The notes: generated from the letters alone by a model not told the origin. A DNA stretch of 64,000 nt from an uncultured Gemmiger sp. (GCA_947629015.1 CANRCB010000002.1:57979-121978); one strand, 5' to 3'. Positions 1-8,867 are shown, numbered from the stretch's first letter. Numbers and translations are program-made.

Positions 1-2
1 TC

Positions 3-77
3 GCGCACGCGCTGGGCATCCAGCCGCGGGAAGTGCCGGACTTTATCCGCGGGGAGTTGGGCGCAGCCCCCGCCTGA
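3..77 (+). CDS. C-terminal tail of an unidentified protein (5' end outside window)
   Basis: The frame beginning at base 3 is open to a TGA and reads ALGIQPREVPDFIRGEL near its end. That resembles the last helix of a small XRE-type helix-turn-helix repressor, but 24 residues are too few to assign a family. A perfect GC-rich hairpin follows 26 bases after the stop, which fits the end of a plus-strand transcript. What is seen is an open frame plus hairpin; the HTH idea is a guess. Confidence 0.4.
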   Translation, partial: AHALGIQPREVPDFIRGELGAAPA

Positions 78-103
78 ACACCATCCCCCATTCCTGCACA
101 CAA

Positions 104-134
104 GGCCGCCCCCACGCTGTGCGTGGGGGCGGCC
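104..134 (+). terminator. GC-rich hairpin after the first gene
   Basis: Perfect 14-bp arms (GGCCGCCCCCACGC and its complement) with a 3-base loop. There is no T-run, so it may stabilise the 3' end or terminate weakly. Confidence 0.45.
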
Positions 135-135
135 A

Positions 136-297
136 CAGACTGTCGAAAAGGGGGGACGAAATGCTTTTTAGAGTATTTGTAGGGGACGGCCTCCGGACGT
201 CCCGCAAACTTTCCGATGTTGCAACGTTCACGGGGCGTCGAGGACGCCGCCCCCTACAGTATGCCTTGGAATCACAGTTGACTTTTTTGTCACACTG
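136..297. repeat. MITE-like intergenic repeat, copy 1
   Basis: A 160-bp element that recurs in inverted orientation at 15797-15957 with roughly nine in ten bases identical by eye. The ends form an imperfect inverted repeat (CAGACTGTCGAAAA on the left, CAGTGTGACAAAA as the complement of the right). A second, inner inverted pair begins TGTAGGGG. No ORF of its own is convincing. The structure is that of a small non-autonomous element or a BIME-like hairpin repeat. Confidence 0.75.
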
Positions 298-298
298 A

Positions 299-332
299 GG
301 CCCCCGGGCCGCCATTCGGCGGCCCGGGGGCC
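299..332 (-). terminator. Perfect 15-bp hairpin after the EF-G-like gene
   Basis: Arms GGCCCCCGGGCCGCC and its complement around ATTC, immediately downstream (minus sense) of the EF-G-like stop. It has no T-tract of its own and abuts the repeat at 136-297. Confidence 0.55.
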
Positions 333-350
333 TTGCCTGTATCGGGGTGC

Positions 351-2432
351 TTACTCGTCGTCGCCGGCCAGGTTGCCCAGGGCCTTGGCCTGCTCGATGA
401 CCTTGGCCTCCAGCATCTGGGGCAGCGTCTCATACCGCACAAAATCAAAGGTGTACCAGCCGCGCCCCTGGGTGAGCTGCCGCAGGAAGGTGGTGAAATC
501 CTGCATTTCGGCCATGGGGATCTCGGCCTCCACCACCTGCTGGTGCGGGGCCTCGGGGTCGGGGCTCATGCCCAGCACACGGCCGCGCCGCTTGGTGACC
601 TCGCCCATGATATCGCCGGTGTTGTCGGCCGGCACATGGGCCTGCAGGGTGCCCACCGGCTCCAGCAGCACCGGGCCGGCCTGCGGCACGGCGGCCTTGT
701 AGGCGAGCTTGGCCGCCATGATGAACGCCATCTCGCTGGAGTCCACCGGATGGTAGCTGCCGTCCAGCAGGGTGGCCTTCATGCCCACCATGGGGTAGCC
801 GGCCAGCACGCCCTTCTCGGCGGCCTGCCGCACGCCCTTTTCCACAGCCGGGAAGAAGTTCTTGGGCACGCTGCCGCCGAACACCTTTTCCTCAAACTGG
901 ATGTCATCGCCCTCGCAGGGGCTGAATTCGATCCACACATCGCCGAACTGCCCGTGGCCGCCGGTCTGCTTTTTGTGGCGGCCCTGCGCCTTGAAGGTCT
1001 TGCGGATGGATTCACGGTAGGGCACGCGCGGCTCCTCCAGCGTGATCTCGACGCCGAACTTGTTCTTGAGCTTGGCGACGGCCACCTCCAGGTGCACGCT
1101 GCCCAGCCCCGCGATGACCTGCTGGCGCGTCTCAGGGTCCATCACATAGGTGATGGAGGGGTCCTCCTCGATCAGGCGGCCGATGGCGCCGGAGACCTTG
1201 CCCTCGTCGCCCTTCTTGGCCACGCGCACCGCCATGCGGTAGGTGGCGATGGGGTACACCGGCGCCGGCAGGCTGACCACGCGCGCCGCGTCGCACAGCG
1301 TGTCGCCGGTGCGGGCGCTCATCTTGGCCACGGCGCCGATGTCGCCGGCCACGATGGCGGGGGTGTCGGTCTGCTTTTTGCCGCACACCGTCACCGTCTT
1401 GCCAAGGCGCTCGGCCTGGTTGGTGCGGGCGTTGGTCACGGTGGCGCCGCCCACCAGCTTGCCGGAAAGCACCTTGATGTAGCTCAGCTTGCCCACGAAC
1501 GGGTCGGCCACCGTCTTAAAGACGTAGGCGCACAGCGGGGCGGCGGGGTCGGCGGTGAGGGAGACCTCGTTGCCGTCGGCATCGGTGGCGGTGGCGGCGG
1601 CGGTATCGCCGCCGGGCAGCAGCTCCTTCATGTTGAACAGCAGCATATCCAGCGCCTGCCGGTTGACGGCGCTGCCGCAGAACACCGGCGTGATCTGGCC
1701 GCTGCGCACGCCCGCGGCCATGCCGCGCACGATCTCCTCGGTGGTGAAGGGCTCGCCCTCAAAGAACTTCATCATCAGCTCTTCGTCCGTCTCGGCGATG
1801 GCCTCGTCCATGGCGGCGATGAGCCCCTCCAGCCGGTGGCCCATGTCCGGCAGGTCGATCTGGATCTGTTTGCCGCCCTCATACTTGAACGCCTTGCGGC
1901 TGAACAGGTTGACGTATACGACGGTGCCGTCGTCCAGGCGGGTGGGCACCACGGCGGGGCACACGCTGGGGCCGAACTCCGTCTTGAGGCTTTCGAGGAT
2001 CTTGAAATAGTCGGCGTTTTCAAGGTCCATCTTGGTCACAAAGATCATGCGGGCCTTGTTGTGCTTGACGGCCAGCCGGTACGCCTTTTCGGCGCCGACC
2101 GAAACGCCCGACCGCCCCGAAACGCACACCAGCACGCTCTCGGCCGCGGCGGCGCCCTCCACGGCGCCCGTCTCAAAATCGAACAGGCCGGGGACGTCGA
2201 TAAAATTGTACTTGATGCCGCCGCTTTCCACCGGCACGATGCTGGCGTTGAGCGACACCTTGCGGCGGGCCTCCTCGGGGTCAAAGTCGCTTACGGTGGT
2301 GCCGTCCTCCACGCGGCCCATGCGCTCGGTCGCGCCGCTCATATACAAAAGCGCCTCCACCAGCGTGGTCTTGCCGCAGCCGGAATGCCCGGCCACAAGG
2401 ATGTTGCGGATGTCTTTGCTTGCGTAGTCCAT
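351..2432 (-). CDS. EF-G-like translational GTPase (FusA paralogue)
   Basis: A 693-residue protein with the layout of elongation factor G. The P-loop GHSGCGKT is at residues 15-22, the switch II motif DVPG at 79-82 and the guanine-specificity motif TKMD at 133-136, followed by EF-G domains II-V. The canonical NKxD is changed to TKMD and switch I is divergent, which is typical of the second EF-G class in Clostridia rather than the main translocase. It would bind ribosomes and hydrolyse GTP; the specialised role of this paralogue is not known from sequence. The start chosen (MDYASKD) has AAAGAGG upstream; the open frame extends 27 codons further without a ribosome binding site. It appears monocistronic, ending in a GC-rich hairpin. 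Confidence 0.88.
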   Translation of the reverse strand: MDYASKDIRNILVAGHSGCGKTTLVEALLYMSGATERMGRVEDGTTVSDFDPEEARRKVSLNASIVPVESGGIKYNFIDVPGLFDFETGAVEGAAAAESVLVCVSGRSGVSVGAEKAYRLAVKHNKARMIFVTKMDLENADYFKILESLKTEFGPSVCPAVVPTRLDDGTVVYVNLFSRKAFKYEGGKQIQIDLPDMGHRLEGLIAAMDEAIAETDEELMMKFFEGEPFTTEEIVRGMAAGVRSGQITPVFCGSAVNRQALDMLLFNMKELLPGGDTAAATATDADGNEVSLTADPAAPLCAYVFKTVADPFVGKLSYIKVLSGKLVGGATVTNARTNQAERLGKTVTVCGKKQTDTPAIVAGDIGAVAKMSARTGDTLCDAARVVSLPAPVYPIATYRMAVRVAKKGDEGKVSGAIGRLIEEDPSITYVMDPETRQQVIAGLGSVHLEVAVAKLKNKFGVEITLEEPRVPYRESIRKTFKAQGRHKKQTGGHGQFGDVWIEFSPCEGDDIQFEEKVFGGSVPKNFFPAVEKGVRQAAEKGVLAGYPMVGMKATLLDGSYHPVDSSEMAFIMAAKLAYKAAVPQAGPVLLEPVGTLQAHVPADNTGDIMGEVTKRRGRVLGMSPDPEAPHQQVVEAEIPMAEMQDFTTFLRQLTQGRGWYTFDFVRYETLPQMLEAKVIEQAKALGNLAGDDE

Positions 2433-2663
2433 AGGATGTAACCTCTTTTCGCGCCGGGGGCGGCGCCGCCCGGCGTAGAATATTTTCCTGGCACAGCGGC
2501 GGGCACAGGCCAACAGGGCCCCGCCGCCCTGTTTTCTACTTTACCACAAATTCAGCCGTTTGGGAACAGTTTTTTATGAAAAATGCGAAAAATAAACAAA
2601 CAGCCCCCTCCGGCGGGCAAAACCCGGCCCCAAAACGCGGGCGGGCGGGGCGCGCGGCGCCCC

Positions 2664-4970
2664 TCAGGCGCGCAGAAGCTGCAGGGCGAGCACGGTGCAG
2701 TCGTCTTTGGCGCCGCCCTGCACGGCGGCGTCCGCCACGGCCCGCGCCAGCTCGGCCGGGGTCTGGCCCAGACGGGCGCATTGGGCCAGCTGCTGCAGCA
2801 GGCGGTCGCTGCCGGCGGCAAGCACCCCGTCCGACACCGCCACCAGGATGTCCCCCTCGTTGAGCGTCAGCGCCGCGGCACGGCCCACCGCCGTATCCAA
2901 AATGCCCATCGGCAGGCCGCCGCCGTCCTCCAAAGCGCGGGGCACGCCGCCCCGTATCAGGAAACTCGGCGCGCCGCCGGCCTTGTACCCCGTGGCACGC
3001 CCGGTATACAGGTCCACCGTCCACACGTCCAGCGTGGCGCCGGATTCCTGCTCCCCGTTTTTGAGCCCGAGCGCGATGTTCACCAGCCGCGCCGTGCTCT
3101 CGGCCGAAAACCCGGCGCGCAAAAGCTCCGCGCACAGGCGGGCGGCCATCCGGCCGTCCACGGCGGCGGCGGGGCCGGTGCCCATGCCGTCACACAGCAA
3201 AAGGCGGGCACGGCCGGCGCCGTCGCAAAACTGCTCGCACGCGTCGCCGCTCACGCTCTGGCCGGCGGCGGGATGGTTGGCGGCGCCGAACACCGCGCAA
3301 AACTGCGGGCGCTCGGCAAAGGTCAGGGTGGTCACGGTATGGCGGGCGCGCACTTCCGGCAGCGCAAGATCCCGCTGGCAGGCATGGCCGAGCTCCTGCG
3401 TCAGGGCGGCGAGCTCCTCGGGGGCAAAGGCCGCACGCGCCACCGTCACACAGGCGGTCATGCGGCCGTACAGGTCGGTCGAAACGCTGCATTCCAGCGC
3501 CTCCAGCCCGATCTCGGCAAACAGGCGGGCGGCCCGTGCCTCCCGCTTGGGGTCGGGCAGGCCGGCGGCGCCCATCTGCCCCGCCAGCTGGGCCAGCGCC
3601 TCGGCCACGGCGGTGTACTGGTCGCGCAGGGCGGCGCGCAAAACGGCGGCGCGGGCGCGCGTCTGGCGGCGGCTGCGCCACAGCCGGTACCCGTGGCCCA
3701 CCGCCGCGCACAGGTCGCTGGGGTGGGCGCAGGCCGAAAGCATACCCTGCAGATCCTCGATCTCCACCTTGCCGCGCGCCTCCAGGGGGGCCTTCAGGTG
3801 GTACAGCCCGTCCACCATGCCGGAATAGCTGTGTATCCAGCAGCGCTCCCGCTGGCGGCAGCCCTGGCACAGGCGCCGCGCGGTGTAATCGACGACGAAA
3901 TCAAAATTCTCCCCGCGCGGGGGCGCGCCGTGCGCGCACACGGCGTTGACGGTATCGCCCACATCGGCAAGCGCCTGCGCCACCGCCGAAAGCCGCCCCG
4001 CCACGGCGGCGTTGGCGCCGGTGCTTTGGGCGGGGGCGGGCTCCTCGGCGGCGGGGAGGAGCGCCGTCAGCCAGTTTGCGGGCAGCAAAACGAACAGCGC
4101 CGCCCCGGCCAGCCCGCTCAACAGCGCGGGCAGCAGGGTTTGCGGGTGCGGCAGCACCAGCGCCAGCACGGCAAACACGGCGGCAAACGCCCCGGCGCAG
4201 CGGCGCCGCGCCCCGTGTACGGCCACCCCCGCCGCCAGCGCCGCCGTGCCCGCCGCCAACGCGGCGCCGCACAGGTCCGGCCGGGCACAGGCCAGCGCCG
4301 CCGCCCATGCCAGGCAGGCCGCGGCGCCCGCGCTGGAGCCCGCGCCCCAAACGGCCGCCAGCCCGGCCGCCGCGAGCAGCGCCAACCCCGGCATAAGCCC
4401 GAACGGTGCCGCCCGCTGGCAGCACACGATGAGCAGGCCCAGCCACAGGCACGCCCCGCGCGCCGTATGTACCGGCGATGTGCGGATGGCCAGCCCCGCC
4501 CCCACCGCCAAAATCGCGGTGAGCACCGCCGCCCACAGCAGCGGCGCGCTGCCCAGCCGCCACGCCGCCACCCCCTGCCCCGCCAGCAGCATGGCGCACG
4601 CGGCCACGGCGGCGGGGGCAAACGCTTCCCGCCGCAGGAGGCGCGCCGCCAGCGCGGCCGCCAGCGCCGCGAGGGTGGGCAGGGCCACGGCGGCGGGCAG
4701 CATCAGCAGGCTGCCCGCGGCCGCCCCCACCGCCCCGGCCAGGGCATACCCCGGCGCGCAGCCCAGCAAAAAGGCAATGCCAAAGGGCGCGGCACCCAGC
4801 ACGCGCCCGCCGGCCAGCACAAAGCCGGCGCCCAGCGCCGCGCCCTGCCACAGCAGCGCAAAAAGGCGGGCGTTCGGCGGCAGGGCCGGGCGAGGGATGT
4901 GGAAACGTTGCTTTTTCGCCGCGGCAGGGGCGGCGGGGCCGGCAGGGCCGGGCCTGAGGGTGGCGGGCAT
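2664..4970 (-). CDS. spoIIE: Stage II sporulation protein E (SpoIIE), PP2C phosphatase
   Basis: 768 residues. The N-terminal half is a long run of hydrophobic, Ala/Leu-rich segments consistent with SpoIIE's ten-helix membrane domain. A cysteine-bearing central part contains CQGCRQRERCW. The C-terminal PP2C domain has SGDAC, LLCDGMGTG and DVWTVDLYTG, which hold the expected metal-binding aspartates. In sporulating Firmicutes SpoIIE localises to the polar septum and dephosphorylates SpoIIAA, releasing sigma-F. The start MPATLRPG sits 7 bases after AGGAGG. Its presence suggests sporulation ancestry; the Spo0A-like gene at 16887 is divergent, so current sporulation ability cannot be read from this window. 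The gene stands alone between intergenic gaps. Confidence 0.9.
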   Translation of the reverse strand: MPATLRPGPAGPAAPAAAKKQRFHIPRPALPPNARLFALLWQGAALGAGFVLAGGRVLGAAPFGIAFLLGCAPGYALAGAVGAAAGSLLMLPAAVALPTLAALAAALAARLLRREAFAPAAVAACAMLLAGQGVAAWRLGSAPLLWAAVLTAILAVGAGLAIRTSPVHTARGACLWLGLLIVCCQRAAPFGLMPGLALLAAAGLAAVWGAGSSAGAAACLAWAAALACARPDLCGAALAAGTAALAAGVAVHGARRRCAGAFAAVFAVLALVLPHPQTLLPALLSGLAGAALFVLLPANWLTALLPAAEEPAPAQSTGANAAVAGRLSAVAQALADVGDTVNAVCAHGAPPRGENFDFVVDYTARRLCQGCRQRERCWIHSYSGMVDGLYHLKAPLEARGKVEIEDLQGMLSACAHPSDLCAAVGHGYRLWRSRRQTRARAAVLRAALRDQYTAVAEALAQLAGQMGAAGLPDPKREARAARLFAEIGLEALECSVSTDLYGRMTACVTVARAAFAPEELAALTQELGHACQRDLALPEVRARHTVTTLTFAERPQFCAVFGAANHPAAGQSVSGDACEQFCDGAGRARLLLCDGMGTGPAAAVDGRMAARLCAELLRAGFSAESTARLVNIALGLKNGEQESGATLDVWTVDLYTGRATGYKAGGAPSFLIRGGVPRALEDGGGLPMGILDTAVGRAAALTLNEGDILVAVSDGVLAAGSDRLLQQLAQCARLGQTPAELARAVADAAVQGGAKDDCTVLALQLLRA

Positions 4971-5127
4971 GGGCGGTTCCTCCTGAGCTTTTCGATGTGT
5001 AAGGCAAGGATACCGCCCGCCCCCCGCGCTTTTTGGGGAAAGCAGCGAAGCCCGAAAACCGCCCAAAACCACCCCCAAAGCCCCCGCGCCTGACAAAATA
5101 CCCCGCCGGCGCGGGCAAACTATGAGC

Positions 5128-5180
5128 AAAAGAGGGGTTCGGCTTTGCCGGCTGCGCCGGCAGGGCCGAACCCCTCTTTT
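5128..5180 (-). terminator. Strong hairpin terminator after the 118-aa gene
   Basis: Arms AAAAGAGGGGTTCGGC and its complement, with an inner GCCGGC stem; it reads into TTTT on both strands. It lies 14 bases past the stop of the minus-strand gene. A related hairpin with the same GAGGGG...CCCCTC shell and GGCTGCGCC core occurs at 59351-59403. Confidence 0.75.
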
Positions 5181-5193
5181 GTAAAGTGCAGGC

Positions 5194-5550
5194 TTACAGG
5201 TCGTCGGCGTCCTGGGTGGGGGCCTCGTCCTCATCGGCGGGCACGCCGGTCCAGCTGCCAAGCGGGTCATCGTCGGCGGGGCCGAGGATGCCGTAGGCGT
5301 TGTCGATGCGCTCGGTGCGGCCGCCTTCGCCGTCGGGCCGGTCGTGCAGGACCGGCATATTGGTAAAAATGTTGGGGCTTGCGGGCTCCGCGGCGTTCAG
5401 GCGCGCGGCGCCGCCCAGCACGTTCAGCGTGCCGATGGCGTCACTGTCCTCCCCCGGCAGGGTGCCGGGCAGCATATCGGCGCCCTCGGGGATATCGGTC
5501 CAGAAATCGGTATCGCCCGCGCCCGCGGGGCCAAAAGGTTCGTGCAGCAT
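5194..5550 (-). CDS. Small acidic protein of unknown function
   Basis: 118 residues, rich in Asp, Glu, Gly and Pro, with no cysteine, no membrane segment and no signal peptide. I do not recognise a family. AAGGAG lies 8 bases before the ATG and a strong hairpin terminator follows the stop, so it looks like a genuine monocistronic gene. The composition suggests a soluble, partly disordered protein. It is divergent from the membrane-anchored gene at 5649, with about 100 bases between them that must hold both promoters. Confidence 0.6.
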   Translation of the reverse strand: MLHEPFGPAGAGDTDFWTDIPEGADMLPGTLPGEDSDAIGTLNVLGGAARLNAAEPASPNIFTNMPVLHDRPDGEGGRTERIDNAYGILGPADDDPLGSWTGVPADEDEAPTQDADDL

Positions 5551-5648
5551 GGTGTCCCACTCCTTCTTTTGTACAGCGTTGTTTCGGTATAGCGCCGGGC
5601 CGCGCGGCCCAAACTATACCTGAAGTTTGCTGCAAAGAGGGGTCGTTT

Positions 5649-6506
5649 ATGCATCCACGCACTACGGGTTTTGGATGGTTCTGCCGGAGCCTGATCCTGA
5701 CCTTGGCCCTGCTGCTGCCCATGGTGGCGGCCACGGCCTTCCTGGTCGACCAGCGCCAGCAGCAGCGGGCGCTCATCGGCGTCGACGCGGCGCAGAGCGG
5801 CGTGCCGGTGGCGGCGGGCGCGCAGACCGCCCACCGGCTGCTGCTGGCGGTGCAGGGCGAGGAGCCGGAATTCCTGCTTGCCCGCATCGACGGGCCGGGG
5901 GCCGCCGTCACGCTGTGCGCGGTGCCCGGCGCAGCGCTGGTGCAGGCGCCCTCCGGCCAGACCACCCTGGCGGCGTGCTATCTTGCCGCCGGGCCGGCGC
6001 GCGCGGCGCAGCTGCTGGGGCAGACGGTGGGCGTGGAACCGCAGCACTACTTTGCCGCCACCCCCGCCACCTACGCGGCGCTGCTGCCGGCGGAGCGGAC
6101 CGCACAGCTGGACACCCGCCCCTTCCTGCCGGCGTCGGCGCGGCAGGCGCTGGGCCTTGGGGCGGACGGGACAGCCGCGCTGACGCCCGCCTCCTGCGAG
6201 GCATTTTTACAAAACGCCCGCGCCGAGGCCCCGCTCCCCGCGCTGCGCGCGCTGGTGTGGAGCGCCCTGCTGCGCGCCGACCCCGCCGGCCTGGCGCAGC
6301 TCGTGCCCGCCGCGCGGGAGCAGAGCGCCCGCACCCTGACCGACCTCTCCGCACAGGACCTGCACGCGCTGGAGCAGACCCTTGCCTGGCTGGCCGACCG
6401 GCCGGACCTTGCCATTGAATACGACGCCCTGCCCACCACCGACGCCGCCGGCGGGGAGCAGCTCACGCCGGAGGCCCTCACCCGCGCGGCGGCGCTGCTG
6501 GGCTGA
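5649..6506 (+). CDS. Membrane-anchored protein with a degenerate LCP-like domain
   Basis: 285 residues. One membrane helix near the N-terminus (about residues 10-30, SLILTLALLLPMVAATAF) is followed by an extracytoplasmic region. Residues around 70-150 follow the rhythm of LytR-CpsA-Psr domains: a hydrophobic strand, a CAVPGAALV stretch where LCP proteins have IPRDT, then AACYLAAGP and VGVEPQHYF. The catalytic Arg/Asp residues of LCP enzymes are absent, so an active teichoic-acid ligase is unlikely. AAGAGGGG precedes the ATG. The last 29 bases overlap convergently with the MocR gene. Assignment to the LCP fold is inference. Confidence 0.55.
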   Translation: MHPRTTGFGWFCRSLILTLALLLPMVAATAFLVDQRQQQRALIGVDAAQSGVPVAAGAQTAHRLLLAVQGEEPEFLLARIDGPGAAVTLCAVPGAALVQAPSGQTTLAACYLAAGPARAAQLLGQTVGVEPQHYFAATPATYAALLPAERTAQLDTRPFLPASARQALGLGADGTAALTPASCEAFLQNARAEAPLPALRALVWSALLRADPAGLAQLVPAAREQSARTLTDLSAQDLHALEQTLAWLADRPDLAIEYDALPTTDAAGGEQLTPEALTRAAALLG

Positions 6507-7908
6507 GGGGGCCCCACGCGCGCCCCAGCGCGGCGGCCGCGGCGGGGATGTCCTGCGCCGGCAGGGCGGCGTAGCCGGCCACGACGGTATCGGGCGCGCA
6601 GGCGCCGGCATCGGCCATGTAATATTCGCTCAAACCGCGCAGCCGCACGCCCTCGGCGGCGGCCGCCGCCACCATCGCCCGCTCGCCGCCGGCGCCCCCC
6701 AGCGTGAGCAGGAAATGCAGCCCGCTGTGCGTGGCCGTGAGCTTCAGCCCCGGGCCCAGCGCCGCGCGCAGCGCCGCGGCGAAGGCTTCCATGCGGTGCT
6801 TGTAGGCAAGGCGCATACGCGCAAGGTGCCGCGTGAAATACCCCCCGGCCATGAACCGGCACAGCGTCTCCTGCTCAACGCGGCTCACGGTGTTGGCGTA
6901 CACCGCAAAATCCCGCCGGTACCGCCCCAGCAGGCTGTGCGGCAGCACCATGCAGGCGATGCGGATGCCGGGCGCCAGGCTTTTGCTGAAGGTGGTCAGG
7001 TAGACCACCGGCCCGTCCGGCCCCGCCATACCCTGCAGGCTGGGCAGGGGGCGGGTGTCAAAGCGGAACTCCGAGTCATAGTCGTCCTCCAAAATATAGC
7101 GCCCCGGCGCGGCGTTCGCCCAGGCCAGCAGCCGGGCGCGGCGCGGGGCCGGCATCGTCACCCCGGTGGGGAAATGATGGCTCGGCGTTACATAGCAAAG
7201 GTTCGCGCCGCTCCCGGCCAGCGCCTCCACCCGCAGGCCGCCGGCGTCGATGCCCACCAGCCGGCAGGGGATGCCGCTGTTCTCCAGCACCGCCCGCGTG
7301 CGGTGGTAGCCGGGGTTCTCCACCGCCGCCACGCCCCCCGCGAACAGATGCGCCAGGCACCCCAGCAGATACTCGATGCCGGCGCCCACCACCACCTGCT
7401 CCGGCGCGCAGTCCACGCCGCGGTACTCCCCCAGATAGGCGGCGATCTGCGCGCGCAGCCCCGCGTCGCCCTGCATCTCGCCGCGCTGCAAAAGCGCCGG
7501 GCACTGGTACAAAAGCTCCCGCTGGATACGCCCCCAGCTGCGCGCCGGGAACAGCGCCGTGTCGATGCTGCCGGTCGAAAGGTCGAACCGCGGCCCGTCG
7601 GGGGCGGGCACAGGTGCGGGCGCGGCGGGCGGCGGGCTTTGGCGCACCCGCGCGTGGGTGTGCAGAAGCCCGCCCGTCTCCTGCACAAAAAAGCCTCGCC
7701 GCGGTTTTGCCTCGGCCAGGCCCTCGGCCGCCAGCATCTGGTAGGCGGTGTCCACCGTACTCACGCTCACGCCAAGGCGCGCGGCCATCGCGCGGCGCCC
7801 CGGCAGCGCGCTGCCCGGCGCCAGCGCCCCGGCGCGGATATCCGCCGCCAGCGCGGCGTACAGCTGCTCATACAACGGCATTTTTTCGGCGGCGTCCAAC
7901 GTGATCAT
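6478..7908 (-). CDS. MocR/PdxR-type regulator (GntR wHTH + aminotransferase domain)
   Basis: 476 residues. An N-terminal GntR-family winged helix (residues about 10-75, with MPLYEQLYAALAADIRAG and LGVSVSTVDTAYQML) is fused to a fold-type I aminotransferase domain. PLP-site signatures are EDDYDSEFRF and the lysine in FSKSLAPG. Proteins of this class sense pyridoxal phosphate or an amino compound and control vitamin B6 synthesis or uptake. It is transcribed divergently from an ECF-transporter S component, a common arrangement for B6 salvage. GGAGGGG precedes the ATG. Ligand and target are inferred from context. Confidence 0.88.
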   Translation of the reverse strand: MITLDAAEKMPLYEQLYAALAADIRAGALAPGSALPGRRAMAARLGVSVSTVDTAYQMLAAEGLAEAKPRRGFFVQETGGLLHTHARVRQSPPPAAPAPVPAPDGPRFDLSTGSIDTALFPARSWGRIQRELLYQCPALLQRGEMQGDAGLRAQIAAYLGEYRGVDCAPEQVVVGAGIEYLLGCLAHLFAGGVAAVENPGYHRTRAVLENSGIPCRLVGIDAGGLRVEALAGSGANLCYVTPSHHFPTGVTMPAPRRARLLAWANAAPGRYILEDDYDSEFRFDTRPLPSLQGMAGPDGPVVYLTTFSKSLAPGIRIACMVLPHSLLGRYRRDFAVYANTVSRVEQETLCRFMAGGYFTRHLARMRLAYKHRMEAFAAALRAALGPGLKLTATHSGLHFLLTLGGAGGERAMVAAAAAEGVRLRGLSEYYMADAGACAPDTVVAGYAALPAQDIPAAAAALGRAWGPLSPAAPPRG

Positions 7909-7956
7909 AAGCGGCCCCTCCCCGGCACAGCTGGCCCGGTAAAAAAGATAAAAACT

Positions 7957-7986
7957 GGCTATTTATATAAGGCCAGATGCGGCTAT
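7957..7986. promoter_or_regulatory. Candidate MocR operator in the divergent promoter region
   Basis: Two direct GGCTAT repeats (7957-7962 and 7981-7986) whose starts are 24 bases apart, with an A/T-rich stretch (TTTATATAA) between them. The second overlaps a TATACT -10 candidate facing the ECF gene. MocR regulators typically bind spaced direct repeats between divergent genes. Sequence is seen; function is inferred. Confidence 0.4.
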
Positions 7987-8052
7987 ACTGGGAGCATACC
8001 CCGCGCGGCGCGCTTTGTCAAGCCGGCGGGCACATAGAGAGGGTGGTTTTTT

Positions 8053-8733
8053 ATGGATACCGGGCTTTTGTGGCTGTTGTTCTTCGTCGTGGTGGCGCTG
8101 GCGGTGCTTGTCGCCGTGCTGGCCAAAACAAAATTTACCGTCAAAACCATCAGTATGGTGGGCATCATGGCGGCGCTCAGCTTTGTCGCCTACAGCTTTT
8201 TCCGCATCCCCAACGTGCTGGGCACGGGGTCCAGCTTCCATCTCGGCAACACCTTCACGGCGCTCACGGCGCTGCTGCTGGACGGCGTGTCCGGCGGGCT
8301 GGCGGGGGCCATCGGGCTTTCGCTGGCCGATGTCATCGCCGGGGATCCCGGCTACGCCGTGACGACCTTTTTGCTCAAATTCATCATCGGGCTCGTGTGC
8401 GGCGCGGTGGCGCACCGCGGGTTCCGGCTGGGGCAGCGCCGCTTTGAAAAGCGCGGTATGTACCTGCTGGCGGTCATCGTCAGTGCGTTCAGCGGGCTGC
8501 TGGTCAATGTCTTTACCGACCCGTTCCTCGGCTATTTCCGCAACCGCTACCTGTTCGGCCAGCCGGCCCAGATCGCCGATACCTTTGCCAAGGTCGCCAG
8601 CGGGGTCACGCTCGTCAACTCACTTTTGAGCACGGTGTGCGCGGTGCTTTTGTACCTGGCGCTGGCCCCGGCGCTGCAAAAGGCACATCTGCTGCCCGCG
8701 CCGCCCGCCGCAAAGGAAAGCGGAAAGAAATAA
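8053..8733 (+). CDS. ECF transporter S component (possible vitamin B6 uptake)
   Basis: 226 residues with six predicted membrane helices and few charged residues. The early helix KTISMVGIMAALSFVAYSFF and the GNTFTALTALLLDGVSGG stretch match the substrate-binding S subunits of energy-coupling factor transporters. The S unit works with shared EcfA/A'/T subunits encoded elsewhere. The divergent MocR gene makes pyridoxine or another B6 vitamer the best guess, but S components cannot be assigned to substrates reliably by eye. The C-terminal tail is Pro/Ala/Lys-rich. The ATG follows AGAGAGGG. Confidence 0.75.
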   Translation: MDTGLLWLLFFVVVALAVLVAVLAKTKFTVKTISMVGIMAALSFVAYSFFRIPNVLGTGSSFHLGNTFTALTALLLDGVSGGLAGAIGLSLADVIAGDPGYAVTTFLLKFIIGLVCGAVAHRGFRLGQRRFEKRGMYLLAVIVSAFSGLLVNVFTDPFLGYFRNRYLFGQPAQIADTFAKVASGVTLVNSLLSTVCAVLLYLALAPALQKAHLLPAPPAAKESGKK

Positions 8734-8867
8734 AACAAGGACAAGAACGCGGCCGCAGCGGGCAGGCCGAACCGGGGCGAAATGCTCAAATTTTGGCCCG
8801 TCTCAATATTCTGGCCAACATTTGCGGATTTTCACGCTTTGGAAAACGTACCGGCAAAAAACGAAAT

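Noticed and set aside
333..2441. Long plus-strand open frame opposite the EF-G-like gene
   Set aside because: High-GC antisense shadow; rich in Gly, His, Ala and Leu with no motifs, while the minus strand encodes an intact GTPase.
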